The notes under the pieces were generated by a model. It was not told where the DNA came from. It saw only the letters and a list, made by a program, of their open reading frames with translations, and did no database searches. 64,000 nt of DNA. Source: Denitrobaculum tricleocarpae. Its GTDB lineage: Bacteria; Pseudomonadota; Alphaproteobacteria; Kiloniellales; Kiloniellaceae. Within the stretch, counting starts at the first letter, position 1. Each line of letters begins with the position of its first letter. Made by a program: the position numbers and the translations under genes. The DNA lies in NCBI RefSeq assembly GCF_007004665.1, contig NZ_ML660057.1:248001-312000 (forward strand). The letters are read 5' to 3'. Below, one piece after another: positions 29,344 through 38,678 of the stretch.

Positions 29344-31287
29344 ATGACCGGAGTCGCCTTCGAGCCATGGGAACCCGAGGAATCGGTCGGGAAACTGTGG
29401 CACGCATTCGCCAGCCGCCTGGATGCGCCGGAGGTGCATCATGGAGCCGCGGTCGACCTCGACGAGGTCGTCGGGCGGCTGGCAGTTTTCTTCCGGGGGC
29501 TGGGCGGCGCGAGCTCGGTCGAGATCAAAGCCGTCGCCCCGGAATCCAGCCGACACCGCTTATCCTGGCGCCGAAGCTTCGGCGCCAGCGCGGAGCGGAT
29601 CACACGGGCGAGTTTCGACGGCGAAGCCCTGCGCCTGCCGGAACGGATCGCTGATTTTCCCCACCGCGAAGCCAATTTATCCCTTTATTTCTGGCTGGCC
29701 GCCAGTGCGGCCCATGCGCCCTCACCGATCACGGAACAGGATCTTCTGCGGGCCGATCTGCGCGCCCTGGCCGCCGGACAAACGATGATGCGCGACACCC
29801 TGGAGCATTGTCCCGGATTGCGTCCACTCTACAAGGAATTGTCGCGCGCATGCCTGAGCCTTCGCGCGCCTCGGGTCCTGCCCTCTTGGGAAGCGGGAAT
29901 GGAGGCGATGATCCAGGCTCTTTTGGGCGCTGAGCCTGACCTCAACGCCCACGCCGCACACATGCTGCCGGCGCTGCGTCAGGCTGACGCCGATCTCACT
30001 GCTTACCAAGCCCCTAGAGGCTACCGCCCCTATCAGCCCGTGCCGCTCTGGCCGGATCTCCGTCCCCTTATCCTCTCAGCGCCCACGGAGCTGGAGAGCC
30101 CCGATACCGAAGGCCCGCCGCAGGAGGGTCGCGACGGCACATTTCGGGCCCGCCGCAAGAAGGCCGATCAGGCCAAGCGCCGGGACAGTCTGATCCTCTA
30201 TCGCTTTGAAGCCGTCCTGGCCTGGGCCGAGTTTTTGAATCTTAATCGCCGGGTCGACGACGACGATCTCGATAACGCGAAAAAAGCCCTCGACGATCAG
30301 GATGAGATTGGTCTGGGTCAGATCTCGAAAGCGCCCGCAACACGGCTGAAGCTGCATCTCGACCTCGCTCCAGAGGACGTCAATCTGGAGCGGCTTGCAG
30401 GTAAGTTCACCTACCCGGAATGGGATGCACGAAGTGGAAGCTACCTGCCTGAGCACTGTCGCGTGCTTGCCAGCGACGCCCCGCAGAGTTCGGAGCCTGC
30501 CCCCTACGCCGACGACCCGCGGGCGCAACGCCGCATCCGGGCAGTCAAGCGCCAGTTCGAAGCCCTGCGGCCGCGGCGGCTCGTCCTGCCCGGTCAACCC
30601 GACGGAGACGACCTCGATCTGGAAGCCGCCGTCCGGGCTCAGGTCGAGCTCCGCGCGACGGGCCGGGGCTCAAACCGGATCTGGCGGGCGGCCCGTTCCG
30701 AGGCGCGGGATCTTGCAGTCTCGATCCTGCTCGACGTATCGCGCTCCACGGAAAGCGCGGTCACCGGCCGCGCCGTCATAGATATCGAACGCGAAGCTCT
30801 GACCGCGCTCGCCTGGGGCCTCTCGGCCTGCGGGGACGACTGCGCCATTCACGCTTTTTCTTCACTGCGCCGGGACCGGGTCTACCTGCGCCGCTGCAAA
30901 GACTTCAGCGACCCCATGTCGGCAAAGATTGAGGCAAGAATCGCAGGCCTGAGGCCAGGGTTTTACACCCGGCTCGGTGCCGCCGTCCGCCATGTCTCCG
31001 CAGATCTCGCCCGCCAGTCACGTCAGCGTCGACTGCTTCTCGTCATTACCGACGGCAAACCCAACGATCTGGACCACTACGAAGGACAACACGGAATCGA
31101 GGACAGCCGCATGGCAATCCGCGAGGCCCGCCGCGCTGGCCAATCCGTCTTCGGCGTAACTGTCGATGCCAAGGGGAAGTCATGGTTCTCGCGCATCTTC
31201 GGGCGCGGGGGCTACGCCGTCATCCCCGATCCGGACCGATTGACCACGGCACTGCCGGAGATCTATCGGCATCTGGTCGGCGCATGA
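29344..31287 (+). CDS. norD: NorD, VWA-domain protein for NOR activation
   Basis: A 647-residue cytoplasmic protein. The C-terminal von Willebrand A domain starts near residue 455 with the MIDAS motif LDVSRST and contains LLLVITDGKPND. The N-terminal two thirds is the helical NorD-specific region. It partners NorQ in FeB insertion. It overlaps norE by 4 bp (ATGA). Confidence 0.93.
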   Translation: MTGVAFEPWEPEESVGKLWHAFASRLDAPEVHHGAAVDLDEVVGRLAVFFRGLGGASSVEIKAVAPESSRHRLSWRRSFGASAERITRASFDGEALRLPERIADFPHREANLSLYFWLAASAAHAPSPITEQDLLRADLRALAAGQTMMRDTLEHCPGLRPLYKELSRACLSLRAPRVLPSWEAGMEAMIQALLGAEPDLNAHAAHMLPALRQADADLTAYQAPRGYRPYQPVPLWPDLRPLILSAPTELESPDTEGPPQEGRDGTFRARRKKADQAKRRDSLILYRFEAVLAWAEFLNLNRRVDDDDLDNAKKALDDQDEIGLGQISKAPATRLKLHLDLAPEDVNLERLAGKFTYPEWDARSGSYLPEHCRVLASDAPQSSEPAPYADDPRAQRRIRAVKRQFEALRPRRLVLPGQPDGDDLDLEAAVRAQVELRATGRGSNRIWRAARSEARDLAVSILLDVSRSTESAVTGRAVIDIEREALTALAWGLSACGDDCAIHAFSSLRRDRVYLRRCKDFSDPMSAKIEARIAGLRPGFYTRLGAAVRHVSADLARQSRQRRLLLVITDGKPNDLDHYEGQHGIEDSRMAIREARRAGQSVFGVTVDAKGKSWFSRIFGRGGYAVIPDPDRLTTALPEIYRHLVGA

Positions 31288-31841
31288 GCGAGGCGAAGGA
31301 GCAAGGTCTTCTCGCCGAATTGCCAGGCGATTTGATGATGTGGGTGCTTATAATCAGCGAATTGCTGGTTTTCGGTGCCGGGCTCGCGGCTTTTCTCGCG
31401 GTGCGGATTAGTGATCCGGCGGGATTTGCCGACGCGCAGGATCACCTCGACCGTGCTGCGGGCGGCCTCAACACCGCCGTCCTGGTGACCAGCGGCCTCT
31501 GTGCCGCACTGGCAAACCGGGACGGCGCTCAGGGCCAGCGGAAGCAGGCCAGGCTCTGGCTCGCGGGCGCCGCGGCGCTGGGTCTCGTGTTTCTCTGGGT
31601 CAAGGCGATCGAGTACGGCGACAAGCTATCGGCGGGGATTGGCACCGAGACACACCCCTTTTTCACCTTCTATTACCTACTGACCGGTTTTCACGCGGCC
31701 CATGTGGTGGCCGGCATTGTGATTCTGGGCTTTATCGCGTGCTACGACAGTCCACGCAACCTGGAGACCGGCACCGCCTTCTGGCACATGGTTGATCTGA
31801 TCTGGGTCCTTCTGTTTCCTGTGATCTACCTGCTGAGATGA
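31284..31841 (+). CDS. norE: NorE, cytochrome c oxidase subunit III-like protein
   Basis: A 185-residue membrane protein with about five spans. MWVLIISELLVFGAGLAAF, FFTFYYLLTGFHAAHV and TAFWHMVDLIWVLLFPVIYL are the CoxIII-like hallmarks. The role in NO reduction is accessory. The frame opens inside norD; the ATG at 31284 overlapping the norD stop is the start. It overlaps norF by 4 bp. Confidence 0.92.
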   Translation: MSEAKEQGLLAELPGDLMMWVLIISELLVFGAGLAAFLAVRISDPAGFADAQDHLDRAAGGLNTAVLVTSGLCAALANRDGAQGQRKQARLWLAGAAALGLVFLWVKAIEYGDKLSAGIGTETHPFFTFYYLLTGFHAAHVVAGIVILGFIACYDSPRNLETGTAFWHMVDLIWVLLFPVIYLLR

Positions 31842-32113
31842 AAAGCATCTTTCAGAATAGACTTTGGTGGTGCTGGGTCTGGCTATTGACCCTGAGCCTC
31901 ACAACCACCGCCATCGCATACTTCGTGACGCGAGGAATCACCGGGCCGATTGCCGGGGCGGCAATCCTGTTTCTTGCCTACATGAAGGCGCGCCTTATCC
32001 TGGCCCGATACCTGGGTTTGGCAGAAGCACCCTCCTGGTACCGCGGACTCAATCTGTTGATCGCGATTTATATGGTCTTGTTGCTCGCGCTCTATCTCGC
32101 GGCGGGACTGTAA
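31838..32113 (+). CDS. norF: NorF, small membrane protein of NOR cluster
   Basis: A 91-residue protein with three hydrophobic segments (about 10-28, 33-53, 66-89), resembling CoxIV-type or NorF proteins. It is coupled to norE by an ATGA overlap and ends the nor operon, 7 bp from the convergent DUF4202 gene. NorF is thought to help NOR assembly or activity. Confidence 0.85.
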   Translation: MKSIFQNRLWWCWVWLLTLSLTTTAIAYFVTRGITGPIAGAAILFLAYMKARLILARYLGLAEAPSWYRGLNLLIAIYMVLLLALYLAAGL

Positions 32114-32120
32114 GCGGCGA

Positions 32121-32696
32121 TCAGACTGCCAGAGCCGGTGCCAGTTCAGGCGGCAGATCGAATTCCGCGGCAACCCGCGCACGGCCCTCAGCCGACATCT
32201 TGCGCGCGGTTTTGGACACGATACGGAAGATCTGATCAGGCTCCCGGCCTTCGGCGAAATCCGCAAAGTACCAGCGCAGAAACACCAGACAGATCACGTC
32301 TTCCAGCATCTGGACTTCGGCATCCCGCTTAAGCCCCTCCTTACGCAGAAGCTGCCCGACACGCGCGCAATCCGCCTCGTCATAGCCTGCCGCCGCCATC
32401 AACCCTGCCAGACGGGCCCCATGGGCGGCGCCCTGCCCCTTGCGCCAGGCAAAGTAACCCGCCTTGCCCTCCGGAAAGGAGCTACGTGGCGTTTTCCAGC
32501 GCTCGATATGCTGGCCGCGGGCGGCGATCTTCAGAATGTCAGAAGCCTCAGGGCAGATCCGCGCCAATTCCGACGACATACGGCGTCCGTAAAGCAACGC
32601 AGCGGGCTGTCGGCCCGTTTCGTCATCTTCCAGGGTGGGATCCGCCGCATTGGCCTCGTCGATTGCGGCGAGAACCGCTTCAAGCCGCCCGTTCAT
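32121..32696 (-). CDS. DUF4202 family protein
   Basis: A 191-residue soluble protein I recognise as DUF4202, often found beside nitrogen-oxide genes. Conserved stretches include RGQHIERWKTPRSSFPEGKAGY, HGARLAGLM and EDVICLVFLRWYF; the histidines suggest a metal-binding helical fold, but no reaction is known. It overlaps the dnr stop by 4 bp and is probably cotranscribed with it, hence a likely role in the NO response. Confidence 0.8.
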   Translation of the reverse strand: MNGRLEAVLAAIDEANAADPTLEDDETGRQPAALLYGRRMSSELARICPEASDILKIAARGQHIERWKTPRSSFPEGKAGYFAWRKGQGAAHGARLAGLMAAAGYDEADCARVGQLLRKEGLKRDAEVQMLEDVICLVFLRWYFADFAEGREPDQIFRIVSKTARKMSAEGRARVAAEFDLPPELAPALAV

Positions 32697-33400
32697 TGCA
32701 CCCGGCTCCAGGCCGTCGCGCGATCTTCCTCGACATAGTCGCGCAGGCGCGCCACGTCGGAGATCGCGGCATGGTTCTGACTGATCTTAACGCCGGTGTC
32801 CCGCAGGCGGCCGAAGGCGCGCGAGAGGCTCTCGGGTTTCATCCCCAGACGGCCCGCGATCAGAACCTTGTCGTATGGCAGAGTAACCGCACAGGGTCCT
32901 TCATCGACGGGGCAGAGCTCAATCAAGAACTCAGCCACACGCTGGGCACCTGTCTGAGCCGTCAATTGCTCTATCTGGGCCACCAGGGCATGGAGATGTT
33001 TGAAGGTGGAGGCCAGCATCGCGGTGCAGACCTCCGGGCGGGACTTCATCATATCGAGAATGATCGAAGCGCGAACCTGCATCAGGCGGCAGTCGGTGAC
33101 CGCCTCTGCGCCAACCGGATAAACATCGCTTCGGAATGCCACTGCTTCACCAAAACTTCTGCCTTTGGTGAAGACACCAACCACAGCTTCAGCACCGTTA
33201 TGAGAAATCCGAAACAGCTTCGCCCAGCCTTCAAGGACGATAAAGACGCTATCCGCGGGCTCGCCCTGCAGAAAAATCGTCTCGCCACGGTCCAGGACAC
33301 GAATTTCCGACCGCGCCAGGATTGTCTCGGCGACATCCTCAGGCACGCTGGCCAGAAGCACAGAAGCCTTAGCGATCTGAGCATCGTCATTTCGCTGCAT
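32693..33400 (-). CDS. dnr: DNR/Nnr-type CRP/FNR regulator of denitrification
   Basis: A 235-residue CRP/FNR-family regulator. The N-terminal cyclic-nucleotide-binding-like fold (GETIFLQGEPADSVFIVLEGWAK) lacks the FNR cysteine cluster, pointing to haem-based NO sensing as in DNR. The C-terminal winged helix has KPESLSRAFGRL; the E-x2-SR arrangement contacts TTGA half-sites. It probably controls the four TTGAC/GTCAA boxes, including one 57 bp upstream of its own start. Confidence 0.9.
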   Translation of the reverse strand: MQRNDDAQIAKASVLLASVPEDVAETILARSEIRVLDRGETIFLQGEPADSVFIVLEGWAKLFRISHNGAEAVVGVFTKGRSFGEAVAFRSDVYPVGAEAVTDCRLMQVRASIILDMMKSRPEVCTAMLASTFKHLHALVAQIEQLTAQTGAQRVAEFLIELCPVDEGPCAVTLPYDKVLIAGRLGMKPESLSRAFGRLRDTGVKISQNHAAISDVARLRDYVEEDRATAWSRVQ

Positions 33401-33456
33401 AACCCACCCCGTATTTATTCTTTGCGTTGTAATATTTTAACGAACGCTCTTCAGCA

Positions 33457-33470
33457 TTGAGCTGAGTCAA
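33457..33470. promoter_or_regulatory. DNR/NNR-type box upstream of dnr
   Basis: TTGAG-CTGA-GTCAA, one base from the perfect inverted repeat seen before nosR, centred about 63 bp before the dnr ATG. It suggests autoregulation. The rest of the 233-bp spacer up to arsJ holds no gene. Confidence 0.6.
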
Positions 33471-33633
33471 GTCGCGGGGCCGGATACCGACATAAAGCCG
33501 CAGCATACCCCTCAAACCTGCAGGAGCAGGGGTCAACCTTTGTAAGAAGAGTATAGCGGTTTTCTAAGTTTTTGCACTTACGTCAAAAACACGGGTTTAA
33601 GTCCGAATGAGCGCTTGGCGAGAGTTTAAAGTC

Positions 33634-34926
33634 TTAGACCGACTGCTTTGATGAGAGATGAGACCTTGAGAGGCCCGTCGCGCAGAGAAAACTGAGGAAC
33701 GACATGGCCGCCGCCGTTGCCAGACAAAGCGTCAGACCACCGAACTGGTAGCTCAGGCCCGAAAGCAGAGTTCCGAGCAGCCGGCCAGCAGCATTCGACA
33801 TGTAATAAAAGCCCACATCCATGGTCACGCGTGCCGAACTGGTGAAGGCCAGAATCAGGTAAGAATGAAGGGACGAGTTGATCGCAAAAACCACACCGAA
33901 GAGAAGCAGTCCGCCAACCAGGGTGGCCGTCAACCAATCCGCAGTGCTCTGTGGTTGAGCGAACCAGACAGCTCCTGCAAGAACAGCCGGAATTACCGTC
34001 AGGCACCCAACCCACAGGCGCGCATGTCCCACTGTCTCAGCGAGGCTCTTCCTCTTCGCACGCAACAGCTTTGGCGCGGCCGCCTGAACAATTCCGTAGC
34101 CGATAATCCAGACCGCCATGAAAGCTCCGATCTGGAAAAAGGCAGCGCGGTTTCCCGCCAGGCTGCCATCGGACAAGACACTGTAGAAATAGATAGGGAT
34201 GCCAACCACAAACCAGGTGTCGCGAGCCCCGAAGAGAAAGAGACGCGCCGCAGACAGGCGGTTCACATTGGCGTCCTTGGAGAAGACCTCGCGGAACCTG
34301 GCGTCTTTTTTTCCGCCAGACAGACCGCCCGGCATCAAAACCACAACAGCGAGCAGGATGACACTCAGGGTAATCGCCATCGCAAAGACGGATGCCGTAA
34401 AGCCAATTGTACCCAGCAGCAAGGTACCAAGCAAAAACCCGAAGCCCTTAACGGCATTCTTCGATCCGGTCAGAAGCGCGACCCAACGGAACAATGCCCC
34501 TTGCTCGTTTGCCGGTGCCAAAATCTTGACCGCGCTTTTGGCACTCATTTTCGCAAGGTCCTTAGCGACGCCGGAGACGCCCTGCACCGCCATCACGAAA
34601 ATGACGGAAACCAGCAGCGCCCACTCGGTCTCAAGCTGGGTCAAAGCGAGCAGAGCGCCAATTTGAAGCAACAGACCGGCGTAGAGCGTGCTTGTCAGTC
34701 CGAAACGCGCGGCGATCCAGCCAGCCGAGAGATTGGTAACCATGCCCATGAACTCGTAGAGCAGGAACAGCCACGCGAGCTGAATCGCATTGAAGCCGAG
34801 ACTGTGAAAATGCAGCAACACCAACATGCGCAGAGCACCGTCGGTCAGCATGAACGCCCAATAGGCCAGCGTCACTACGGCATAGGCCGCCAACCCCGGT
34901 GGACGCTTTGCTGCTGCCTCGCTCAT
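33634..34926 (-). CDS. arsJ: ArsJ, MFS exporter of 1-arseno-3-phosphoglycerate
   Basis: A 430-residue MFS protein with about 12 spans. LTDGALRMLVLLHFHSLGF, GVSGVAKDLAKMSAKSAVK and LFGARDTWFVVGIPIYFY are ArsJ-like. ArsJ exports the unstable arsenylated product that the partner GAPDH makes from arsenate. A GTG lies two codons upstream, but GAGGT fits the ATG at 34926. It follows the GAPDH gene by 7 bp, the usual pairing. Confidence 0.9.
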   Translation of the reverse strand: MSEAAAKRPPGLAAYAVVTLAYWAFMLTDGALRMLVLLHFHSLGFNAIQLAWLFLLYEFMGMVTNLSAGWIAARFGLTSTLYAGLLLQIGALLALTQLETEWALLVSVIFVMAVQGVSGVAKDLAKMSAKSAVKILAPANEQGALFRWVALLTGSKNAVKGFGFLLGTLLLGTIGFTASVFAMAITLSVILLAVVVLMPGGLSGGKKDARFREVFSKDANVNRLSAARLFLFGARDTWFVVGIPIYFYSVLSDGSLAGNRAAFFQIGAFMAVWIIGYGIVQAAAPKLLRAKRKSLAETVGHARLWVGCLTVIPAVLAGAVWFAQPQSTADWLTATLVGGLLLFGVVFAINSSLHSYLILAFTSSARVTMDVGFYYMSNAAGRLLGTLLSGLSYQFGGLTLCLATAAAMSFLSFLCATGLSRSHLSSKQSV

Positions 34927-34933
34927 GAACACC

Positions 34934-35944
34934 TCAAATCGATCCGGCCAGCATGCGGGTCACATCTGCCAGACGCCAGGCATAGCCGAATTCGTTATCG
35001 TACCAGGCATAGACCTTTACCTGAGTCCCGTTGACCACCATCGTCGACAAAGCATCGACGATCGCCGAGCGGGGATCGTTGACGAAGTCGGCGGAGACCA
35101 ATGGACGGGTTTCATAGCCGAGAATACCCTTCAAGGGTCCATTGGCCCAGGTTTCGAAGAGAGCGTTCACCTCCTCGACCGACGTGGGCCGCTGCATCTC
35201 GAAGACGCAATCCGTCAAGGACGCGTTCAAAAGCGGCACTCTGACCGCATGGCCGTTCAGGCGCCCCTTCAACTCGGGATAAATCAGGGTGATTGCCGTC
35301 GCCGAGCCTGTGGAGGTCGGGATCAAAGAGTTGAGCGCCGAGCGGGCGCGCCGGAGATCCTTTGCGGGTCGGTCCACTATCGTTTGCGTATTGGTAACAT
35401 CGTGGATTGTCGTGATCGACCCGTGCTGAATTCCAATTTCTTCATATAACACCTTAACAACAGGTGCGAGGCAATTGGTCGTGCAGCTCGCCGCTGTCAC
35501 GAGATGATGCTGAGCCGGGTCATAAAGATCGTGGTTGATCCCATACACGAGATTGAGCGCGTGGGCCTCCTTCACAGGTGCGGACACTACGACCTTTTTT
35601 ACACCCGCTTCGTAGTAGGGCTGCAAAAGTGCCTGTGTCTTGAATACGCCTGTGCAGTCAACGACCAGATCTACACCCAGTTCGGCGAGTGGTAGATCCC
35701 CAATCCGGGCCTCACCCGTCATCAGCATGCGGTTGCCGTTGATCGTCACGCTTTCCGAGTCATGGGAAATCTTCGCGTCCCAGCGACCATGGACCGTGTC
35801 GAACTCAAGCAGATGGGCGTGCTGTTCCGTGTCGCCCGTCGCGTCGTTCAGCAAAACGATCTTCGCAGGCAAACCCTCTTCGACAAAAGCGCGCAAGACG
35901 AGCTTGCCGATCCGGCCCATACCGTTAAGCGCAACATTCACCAT
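34934..35944 (-). CDS. ArsJ-associated glyceraldehyde-3-phosphate dehydrogenase
   Basis: A 336-residue type I GAPDH with the NAD-binding start [19 protein letters not shown] and catalytic Cys154 in [11 protein letters not shown]. Next to arsJ it is expected to use arsenate in place of phosphate, giving 1-arseno-3-phosphoglycerate for export. GGAG lies 8 bp before the ATG, and that leader directly abuts a large palindromic element. A housekeeping role is possible but less likely here. No arsR or arsC is seen nearby. Confidence 0.9.
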   Translation of the reverse strand: MVNVALNGMGRIGKLVLRAFVEEGLPAKIVLLNDATGDTEQHAHLLEFDTVHGRWDAKISHDSESVTINGNRMLMTGEARIGDLPLAELGVDLVVDCTGVFKTQALLQPYYEAGVKKVVVSAPVKEAHALNLVYGINHDLYDPAQHHLVTAASCTTNCLAPVVKVLYEEIGIQHGSITTIHDVTNTQTIVDRPAKDLRRARSALNSLIPTSTGSATAITLIYPELKGRLNGHAVRVPLLNASLTDCVFEMQRPTSVEEVNALFETWANGPLKGILGYETRPLVSADFVNDPRSAIVDALSTMVVNGTQVKVYAWYDNEFGYAWRLADVTRMLAGSI

Positions 35945-35961
35945 TCGTTGTCTCCAGACCT

Positions 35962-36227
35962 AGGGTCTATTGAGGTTCAGGATATCGTCGTGGCGGATCA
36001 TATGTTTTCAGCGGCTAGGAGCGAGTGGCGCCGTGTGGCGGGCCCCACACAAGGCGCTCGCGATGCAAGAGCTGAAAACATACGATCCGTCCTGCAAGGA
36101 TTGGCCAGAGCTAAATCAAGCTCGCGTCGCTCGTCGTTGAATATGCCCGACATGTTCTGCCTCCTCGCTCCTAATCTTGATTTAGCTCTGGCCAACCCCG
36201 GTCGTATCCTGAACCTCAACGGACCCT
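35962..36227. repeat. 266-bp nested palindromic element (MITE-like) in gapdh-arsJ leader
   Basis: The ends 35962-35984 and 36205-36227 form a 23-bp terminal inverted repeat with 21 matches (core TTGAGGTTCAGGATA). Inside are two more pairs: 35995-36012 with 36071-36088 (18 bp, one mismatch), and 36101-36120 with 36176-36195 (20 bp, perfect). So the element is two large hairpins enclosed by an outer stem. It has no coding capacity. The left end lies 18 bp before the gapdh ATG. No clear target-site duplication is visible. It could be a mobile miniature element or a structured leader. Confidence 0.75.
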
Positions 36228-36536
36228 GGTGCGCATACCGGACAGGGCGTCAGTGTATCAGGGACGATTTCAGTCGAGGGTACTGGTCCGGTATCCACCC
36301 CTCAAAAAGCAGACATATGCGGGGCGAACGGAGTTAATAGCTCCTCAGCGCGACCATCTCTAGAGAAGCTTTGTGACAAAAAGTTTTCAGAAAAATTTTG
36401 GTTATGTGACGCAGGCAAAACAGAGTCCATCTGTCATGCCCTCGCGGAAGCCCGCGGTCATACAGTCGGAGCCTTAGCGCAGCTCACGTTACCGACCGGT
36501 CTTACAATCCTACGAGGACAAGCTTACAAATTGCCT
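36228..36536. other. 309-bp intergenic stretch downstream of the amidohydrolase gene
   Basis: It contains a short inverted repeat (ATACCGGAC 36235-36243, GTCCGGTAT 36286-36294) and an AT-rich patch at 36370-36410. With the palindromic element it must hold the gapdh-arsJ promoter. I see no gene or clear terminator. Confidence 0.4.
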
Positions 36537-37871
36537 CTACGCCGTGACCCGCATTCCCGCGACATGACCGGTCGGTGCCTTGTGAAACTTGCCGTCTTTC
36601 ATAATGGCGAGCAGCCGGTTCTTGTCCTGCAGGATCCGCACGTCGGCGATGGGGTCACCGTCTACCAGCAGCAGGTCGGCAAGGTAGCCCTCACGGATCA
36701 TGCCCAGTTCATTGCCCATCCCCATGATCTGGCCGCCATACTTGGTGGCGGCCTGGATTGCCTCCATCGGCGACATGCCCAGCAGATCAACGAAGGTATG
36801 GATGTCGGTGGCGTTGGTGCCTTGCGGGGTCCAGGCGAAGCCGTAGTCGCCGCCAATAAGAACCCGGATGCCCCGCTTGTGCATCTTTTTCATGGTCTCG
36901 ACGGCCATTTCCAGTTCCCTCTCATAGGCGATGGTGATCGGCGTGCCCGGCTTGATCCCATAGTCCCCGGCATTGCGCGAGGTATTGATCAGCCAGGCAA
37001 GACCCGGCGCAACGAAATGCTTGTCCTTGACCGCCTCGAGCATATCGAGCGCTTCTTCATCAGCGAAGGAGGCGTGATAGATGTATTCGATGCCATGCCT
37101 GACGCATTGCTTGACCGATTCCGATGAGCGGGCGTGGGCGGCAAGAGACTTCCCGCGCACGCGTGCTTCCTTCACCGCCATGGAAATCTCTTCTTCGGAC
37201 ATGGGCGTTTCCTCTGCCCCCATGCCTGTGATTTCCTCGCCGGAAAGGTTGAGTTTGATGGTATCGACACCGTATTTGATCAGCTCGCGCACGGTCCGCC
37301 GGATCTCCTCGGGACCTGAAACGACAATGCCCAGGTTCATGCCTTCGTGCTGGATGTGAGGTGGGGATGTGTCGCCCAGACCGCCCACGGTCGTGATCTC
37401 GGGACCCGCCGCGGTGTAACGCGGGCCGGGAATTCGTCCCTGGTTGATGAAGTCACGGATCACGACGTCGAGCCGGTGTTTGGCGGCCGCGGCCCCCCGC
37501 CCCGCCGTAAAGCCGGCATCGATCATGATTTTCGCCATCTCGGCGGTGACCAGAACATGCTCCTCCAGCGGCATCATCTGGATCGGCGCGATCCCGGGGG
37601 CATTGTTCCAGCTCAAGTGGAGGTGCGCATCGATCAGGCCCGGCATGAGGGTCGCACCACGCCCATCGATCCGCTGACCACCGCCGTTGCCCCAGGCATA
37701 GCCGCCGCTTGAACGGCTCACAGACTTGATGCGGTTGCCCTCGACCACGACCTCGCCCGTGTAAGGCGCCTCACCGGTGGCATCGAGAACCCGGATATTG
37801 GTGAAGGTAATGGCGTTTTCGCTCGAGGAACTGCGTCCGCCACCCCAATCGGTATAGTTTGTATCGGCCAA
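36537..37871 (-). CDS. Metal-dependent amidohydrolase
   Basis: A 444-residue amidohydrolase-superfamily enzyme of the imidazolonepropionase/prolidase-like group. The metal motif LIDAHLHLSW is near residue 78, later ligands are in AAHARSSES and YHASFADE, and GGDYGFAWTPQG carries the conserved aspartate region. The substrate, perhaps a cyclic amide or lactam, cannot be told. It starts with TTG at 37871 behind AAGGAAG; an ATG 16 bp upstream is out of frame. It is the last gene of the 12-gene operon. Confidence 0.8.
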   Translation of the reverse strand: MADTNYTDWGGGRSSSSENAITFTNIRVLDATGEAPYTGEVVVEGNRIKSVSRSSGGYAWGNGGGQRIDGRGATLMPGLIDAHLHLSWNNAPGIAPIQMMPLEEHVLVTAEMAKIMIDAGFTAGRGAAAAKHRLDVVIRDFINQGRIPGPRYTAAGPEITTVGGLGDTSPPHIQHEGMNLGIVVSGPEEIRRTVRELIKYGVDTIKLNLSGEEITGMGAEETPMSEEEISMAVKEARVRGKSLAAHARSSESVKQCVRHGIEYIYHASFADEEALDMLEAVKDKHFVAPGLAWLINTSRNAGDYGIKPGTPITIAYERELEMAVETMKKMHKRGIRVLIGGDYGFAWTPQGTNATDIHTFVDLLGMSPMEAIQAATKYGGQIMGMGNELGMIREGYLADLLLVDGDPIADVRILQDKNRLLAIMKDGKFHKAPTGHVAGMRVTA

Positions 37872-37901
37872 GGCTGCTTCCTTCCATTCCGTTTTTTCGG
37901 A

Positions 37902-38675
37902 TCAGTTTTCACCCAGCTGCAAAGAGAGATGCTGTGCCGCGTCTGACGGCATTTCCATCATCGTCCAGTGACCGCAGTTGGGCAGTATATACAATTTGGA
38001 CCCCGCGATACGTTGAGCCAGCTGCTCGCCCATCTGGGGCGGCGCGACCACGTCTTCAGCACCAGTAACCAGCCGCGTAGGACAGGAAATCGCACCATGC
38101 TCAGGCGGCCGCATATCGGCCAGCGCTTCACAGTGACGGGCGTAACCGGCAGGATCCTGGCGCATGAGGCTTTCACGCACGAACGCGACAACCGCGCTGT
38201 TTCTTTCTTTGGTCGTCGCCGAGAGGCTGGCGTTCGATACAGCGTCCGCGATGCCGGCCATGCCGTTCTTGCGGGCCTCCTCCGCCCGCGCCTGGAGAGC
38301 TTGGCGAGCGGCGGGCGGCGGCTCCAGGATCGGCCCGAAAAGAGTCATACTCGTGACCAGATCGGCTTGAGACACCGCAAGCTCCTGGCAGATAACCGTA
38401 CCCATGGAATGGCCGACAAAGTGCGCTTCCGATATTGCCTGTGCCCGCAGCATTTCGGCGACGGCAGCGGCCAGTCCCTTGAGCCCGGCAAGCCCGGGCC
38501 GCATGTCCGATCGGCCCGCCCCCGGCAGATCGGGACGGATCGCGCGGAACCCACTCAAGGTGGGCATCAAGGGCTGGAAGGTGTTGGAGCTTCCTCCCAA
38601 GCCATGAACCAACACGACGACCGGTCCGTCTCCGGCGACCTCGCTCACCATACTCCCGAGTTTTATATCGACCAT
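37902..38675 (-). CDS. Alpha/beta hydrolase
   Basis: A 257-residue alpha/beta-hydrolase resembling 3-oxoadipate enol-lactonase and ring-cleavage hydrolases. The oxyanion stretch is VHGLGGSS, the nucleophile elbow FVGHSMG gives Ser90, the acid lies in GAEDVV, and the base in NCGHWT. It sits between the amidohydrolase and the fumarylacetoacetase-fold gene (3 bp spacing) in a presumed catabolic operon, where it may open or trim an ester, lactone or C-C bond. Confidence 0.85.
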   Translation of the reverse strand: MVDIKLGSMVSEVAGDGPVVVLVHGLGGSSNTFQPLMPTLSGFRAIRPDLPGAGRSDMRPGLAGLKGLAAAVAEMLRAQAISEAHFVGHSMGTVICQELAVSQADLVTSMTLFGPILEPPPAARQALQARAEEARKNGMAGIADAVSNASLSATTKERNSAVVAFVRESLMRQDPAGYARHCEALADMRPPEHGAISCPTRLVTGAEDVVAPPQMGEQLAQRIAGSKLYILPNCGHWTMMEMPSDAAQHLSLQLGEN

Positions 38676-38678
38676 GAC

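Noticed and set aside
33572-33586. TTGCA-N5-GTCAA as a further NNR box before arsJ's end
   Set aside because: The spacer is 5 bp rather than 4 and one half-site is poor; it also lies downstream of arsJ, not at a promoter.
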